Origin: an uncultured Candidatus Saccharibacteria bacterium
GTDB taxonomy: Bacteria > Patescibacteriota > Saccharimonadia > Saccharimonadales > Saccharimonadaceae
Reading direction: 5' to 3'
Length of the DNA stretch: 51,527 nt
Assembly (NCBI GenBank): GCA_938040655.1
Contig: CALHZK010000022.1
Location: 1-51,527, forward strand
The position numbers and the translations under genes are program-made. The notes under the pieces are model-generated. The model ran no database searches. It saw nothing but the letters and a program-made list of their open reading frames with translations, and was not told where the DNA came from. Shown piece by piece: positions 49,050 through 51,527 of the stretch (its first letter is position 1; each line of letters begins with the position of its first letter).

Positions 49050-49710
49050 TGTATTGACTCCTTGCTCGCTGCAATATTTCTGGTACTTTAGGTTGTTCGA
49101 TCCAGTCGGCCTTGATTGCCATCACGACAAATTTGAGTGGCGCATTGGCCGGGATTTTATCACCAGCGCTTTGGCTCCCATACGCTTTCGCTGCCGGGAT
49201 GGTTAGCTCGCGTACACCGCCCAGCTTCATACCAATCACCCCTTCTTTCCAGCCATTGATCACCTGTGCCTTCGCTGGCCCATCTATAGCAAACGGCGCC
49301 TTCAGCTTGTCACCCTCGATCGATTGATCAAATATTTCACCCTTGGCATTCCAACCTATATAGTAGACAAAGAACCGAGTGTCTTGTGTCACCGTCTCGC
49401 CGTCTCCCTCTTTGAGGTCTTCCGTCTTGAGCTCTTTTACTTGATCAGCTGCAAACGAGCCGACGCGAGAGCTGTACTCAGAAAAGGTGCCATAGTATTG
49501 ATTACTTAGAGTAGTTGCCTGTGCAGTAGTTTTTTCTTGATATTTCTTCTGCTCCTCGCTGTACCGCTTACTCGCTGCGGCCAGCTCTGCTTGATCCTTG
49601 GCGTTATTGCCTGGCATCAGCATCATCGCGATAAATCCACCGATTGTACCAATCAGCAAGACCAGAGTAATCACCCAGATACCAACCCGCTGCCCCTTTG
49701 TTGTTGCCAT
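49033..49710 (-). CDS. Membrane-anchored FKBP-type peptidyl-prolyl isomerase
   Basis: 225 residues. One N-terminal membrane helix (GIWVITLVLLIGTIGGFIAMML) puts the rest outside. A Lys/Gln/Glu-rich helix (AAASKRYSEEQKKYQEKT) leads to the FKBP domain: TRFFVYYIGWNAKGEIFDQS, VINGWKEGVIGMKLGGVRELTIPAAKAYGS. It should catalyse prolyl cis-trans isomerisation of exported proteins. GGAGG gives a strong ribosome binding site. It follows pheT with its own probable promoter. Confidence 0.93.
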   Translation of the reverse strand: MATTKGQRVGIWVITLVLLIGTIGGFIAMMLMPGNNAKDQAELAAASKRYSEEQKKYQEKTTAQATTLSNQYYGTFSEYSSRVGSFAADQVKELKTEDLKEGDGETVTQDTRFFVYYIGWNAKGEIFDQSIEGDKLKAPFAIDGPAKAQVINGWKEGVIGMKLGGVRELTIPAAKAYGSQSAGDKIPANAPLKFVVMAIKADWIEQPKVPEILQRARSQYNGLTE

Positions 49711-49738
49711 ATTCCTCCTTTGTTTACCGTTTCATTGT

Positions 49739-49747
49739 ACCAATTAC
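49739..49747 (-). promoter_or_regulatory. Possible extended -10 promoter of the FKBP gene
   Basis: The reverse strand reads TGGTACAAT about 28 nt upstream of the FKBP ATG, in the gap after pheT. The -35 is weak. Confidence 0.45.
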
Positions 49748-49773
49748 TCACCCCCGCAGCAACGCTACCAGGC

Positions 49774-51527
49774 TTACTGCACCACCACCTGCTCGACTGC
49801 ACTCAACACTGGCGCGATATCGGCATCGGTCAACGTCTTCTGCTGGCTCGTAAAGACAAGGTGAAAGGTGAGCGTCTTTGTCGATGAATCACTCGTTGGC
49901 TGATATATCACCATCGGCGTGACCACAATGTCAATATCCACTGCACGGCGTACAACACGCTGGATAGCCTGGTATACACTCCTATACGGTGTCGCCACAG
50001 GCACCGTCAATGAGACGTCTCGGCTTGTCGAAGGGTAGCGACTCAGCTGCCTATAAGTAGTTGTGTGCTGAGCATACATCTCTTCCAGCCCAGCGGTATC
50101 TAAGGTTGCCGCTGCCGTATATGCGGGTAATTTGAAGTTTTTGATGACTGATTGTTGTAGCTCACCGACTATGCCAACACACCGCCCATCGGTCGTTTCG
50201 ATACGCGCACTGCGTGGCTGCTCAAACGGAGCAGTCACAGGAGAATCAAGCGGCTGCTGTATCGGCTTGAATACCAATTTAGCGCCGAGATCATTCGCTA
50301 ATTGCTCGACTAATCGGCGGACACGATAAAACGGTGCGCCTGATTTCGGCTTTTTGGCAGCATAGACAATATCAGTGAAGTGGCTGGCTTTTGGCAGGCC
50401 ATCTTCGCCCAGATCATCCATTTTGCTGTGGCCCTTACCCATCTCAAATAGCGCAAACTCATCATGCCCAGCCTTGATGTTGGCGTGGACCTTATCGAGT
50501 AAGCTAGGCAGCACGGTCAGGCGGTAATATTGTAAATCAGGGCTGAGGGCGTTTGATAATTTATATGCTTGGGCAACGTCCTGCTCGGCATTTTTCAGGA
50601 TACGTTGGTGAACGAAACTATAGGTCAAGACTTCATTGGCACCGGCGCGCGATAGACTTTGGCGAACGGCGTTCTTTAGTTCACGACGCACATTTTTTGG
50701 CGCAGGTTTAATGCTCCGGCGCGGCAGTTGACGCGGCAGTTTATCGAAACCGTAGAGCCGCCCAACCTCCTCGACAATGTCCTCCGGTAGTTCAAGGTCG
50801 GTGCGCCAGAATGGCGCGATTACTTCAAATTGATAAGGTGTATTTGGCTCGGGTTCCTCATGCGCCTTAATTTCAACATTCTTTAATATACGGCAGATTT
50901 CTTGCGGCGAAAATTCTGTGCCCAAACGTTCATTCACAAAAGTACTTTCCAACACTAAGACGCCAGTCACTGCGCCCCAATCGAAAATCGAGATGGTTTC
51001 CTTGCCAGCAGAGCCAAATGTAACTCGCGAATCGCGCTGCATGACCATCAGGCGATCGTTACGCTTATCAAACACTTCGCTCGCCTGCACCCCGCCAACC
51101 ATGTCCATCAGCTGCTTCAGTACGGCAGCATTTTGCAGCGGTGACTGACCCTTATTAAACCGCGTCAGTGCGTCGGTAAAAATACCATGGCGCATAGCCG
51201 TACGGCGCAACGCGTACATGTCAAAATTAGCACATTCGAGGATGATGTTTTTCGTGCCATCCGAAACTTCAGTGTCGGTACCGCCCATAATTCCCGCCAG
51301 GCCAATCACGCCCTCGCCATCAGCGATGACGATGTCGTCCGTCGTCAACTCGTAGTCCTTACCATTGAGTAAACTGACTTTCTCGCCATCACGAGCCAGC
51401 CGCGCCCCGAGTTTAGACCCGCGTAATTTGTCATAATCATAGGCATGGGTCGGCTGCGCCGTCATCAGCATCATGTAATTCGTGGCATCGACAATGTTAT
51501 TAATCGGCTTGCCGCCCATCGCCACCA
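49774..51527 (-). CDS. pheT: Phenylalanyl-tRNA synthetase beta subunit (N-terminus beyond window)
   Basis: The frame is open to the right edge, so about the first quarter is missing; 584 residues are visible. PheT forms an alpha2-beta2 enzyme with PheS. The B3/B4 editing domain starts near the edge (KPINNIVDATNYMMLMTAQPTHAYDYDKL) with GLAGIMGGTDTEV. Next come the B5 domain (FSPQEICRILKN), the inactive synthetase-like core (LSRAGANEVLTYSFV) and the C-terminal FDX-ACB domain (LSRYPSTSRDVSLTV) that binds the anticodon arm. pheS should lie beyond the right edge. Confidence 0.96.
   Translation of the reverse strand, partial: VAMGGKPINNIVDATNYMMLMTAQPTHAYDYDKLRGSKLGARLARDGEKVSLLNGKDYELTTDDIVIADGEGVIGLAGIMGGTDTEVSDGTKNIILECANFDMYALRRTAMRHGIFTDALTRFNKGQSPLQNAAVLKQLMDMVGGVQASEVFDKRNDRLMVMQRDSRVTFGSAGKETISIFDWGAVTGVLVLESTFVNERLGTEFSPQEICRILKNVEIKAHEEPEPNTPYQFEVIAPFWRTDLELPEDIVEEVGRLYGFDKLPRQLPRRSIKPAPKNVRRELKNAVRQSLSRAGANEVLTYSFVHQRILKNAEQDVAQAYKLSNALSPDLQYYRLTVLPSLLDKVHANIKAGHDEFALFEMGKGHSKMDDLGEDGLPKASHFTDIVYAAKKPKSGAPFYRVRRLVEQLANDLGAKLVFKPIQQPLDSPVTAPFEQPRSARIETTDGRCVGIVGELQQSVIKNFKLPAYTAAATLDTAGLEEMYAQHTTTYRQLSRYPSTSRDVSLTVPVATPYRSVYQAIQRVVRRAVDIDIVVTPMVIYQPTSDSSTKTLTFHLVFTSQQKTLTDADIAPVLSAVEQVVVQ

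Noticed and set aside
1..51527. Reassigned UGA codon, as in Gracilibacteria and SR1.
   Set aside because: Several genes end in TGA within ATGA overlaps with downstream genes (tyrS, rpiB, tktN, the VanZ-like gene), and no conserved Gly appears as in-frame TGA.
1..51527. CRISPR array, tRNA or rRNA genes, transposons, prophage or defence island.
   Set aside because: I found no spaced direct repeats, no tRNA-like cloverleaf in any intergenic gap, and no transposase, integrase or restriction gene. The HEPN-like protein has no toxin-antitoxin partner beside it.

Overview
The window reads as chromosomal sequence of a reduced-genome bacterium, most likely a member of Candidatus Saccharibacteria (TM7, CPR/Patescibacteria). 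The indications are very tight packing (45 genes, no gap above about 150 bp), GatCAB amidotransferase, a split transketolase, an isolated PilB-type pilus ATPase, a short Rel protein and many compact proteins of unknown function. The lineage call is inference from gene content, not from a marker phylogeny. UGA is used as a stop (for example in ATGA overlaps), so the UGA=Gly code of Gracilibacteria/SR1 does not apply. I see no rRNA, tRNA, CRISPR array, IS element, prophage or plasmid gene.

Layout. 1-5346 (-): tyrS, a eukaryote-type phosphomannomutase-like HAD protein, recG, a PLC/P1-nuclease-fold protein and rsmD (cut by the window edge). 5420-9018 (+): class A penicillin-binding protein and an unknown protein. 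9048-15956 (-): nusA, clpC, a membrane HEXXH protein, radA and a YacL-type PIN/TRAM protein, recalling the Firmicutes clpC-radA-yacL locus. 16080-19306: a secreted HNH nuclease (-) and an M1 aminopeptidase (+) that diverge from one 10-bp palindrome. 19314-22354 (-): RNase HII fused to a YraN-type nuclease, a VanZ-like membrane protein, ribosomal protein L19 and a lipoprotein. 22469-25938: malic enzyme (+), PilB ATPase (-), SpoU-type methyltransferase (+). 25950-31019 (-): galU, DUF5665 protein, dnaE. 31093-35814 (-): gatC, gatA, a HEPN-like membrane protein, gatB, a Nudix protein. 35897-38643 (-): uvrB and a membrane protein. 38726-39391 (+): LOG-family protein. 39369-44683 (-): rpiB, rpe, tktN, tktC, fba, a PfkB kinase and an unknown protein. 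Then gap (-), rel (+), ppa (-), and pheT, FKBP, trxB (-).

How the genes work together. The rpiB-fba operon with neighbouring gap is a near-complete non-oxidative pentose phosphate/lower-glycolysis cassette, and malic enzyme supplies pyruvate and NAD(P)H. The secreted nuclease, peptidase, lipoprotein and pilus motor fit a host-associated scavenger. Most other genes are translation, repair and cell-wall housekeeping.

The most distinctive signal is in the promoters. In about eleven first-in-transcript genes a clear -10 hexamer ends exactly 6-8 nt before the ATG or GTG, which predicts leaderless mRNAs. The other first genes (tyrS, nusA, rplS, galU, gap, ppa, fkp and others) have ordinary Shine-Dalgarno leaders. 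One 10-bp palindrome appears to serve as the -10 box on both strands, giving two divergent leaderless transcripts.
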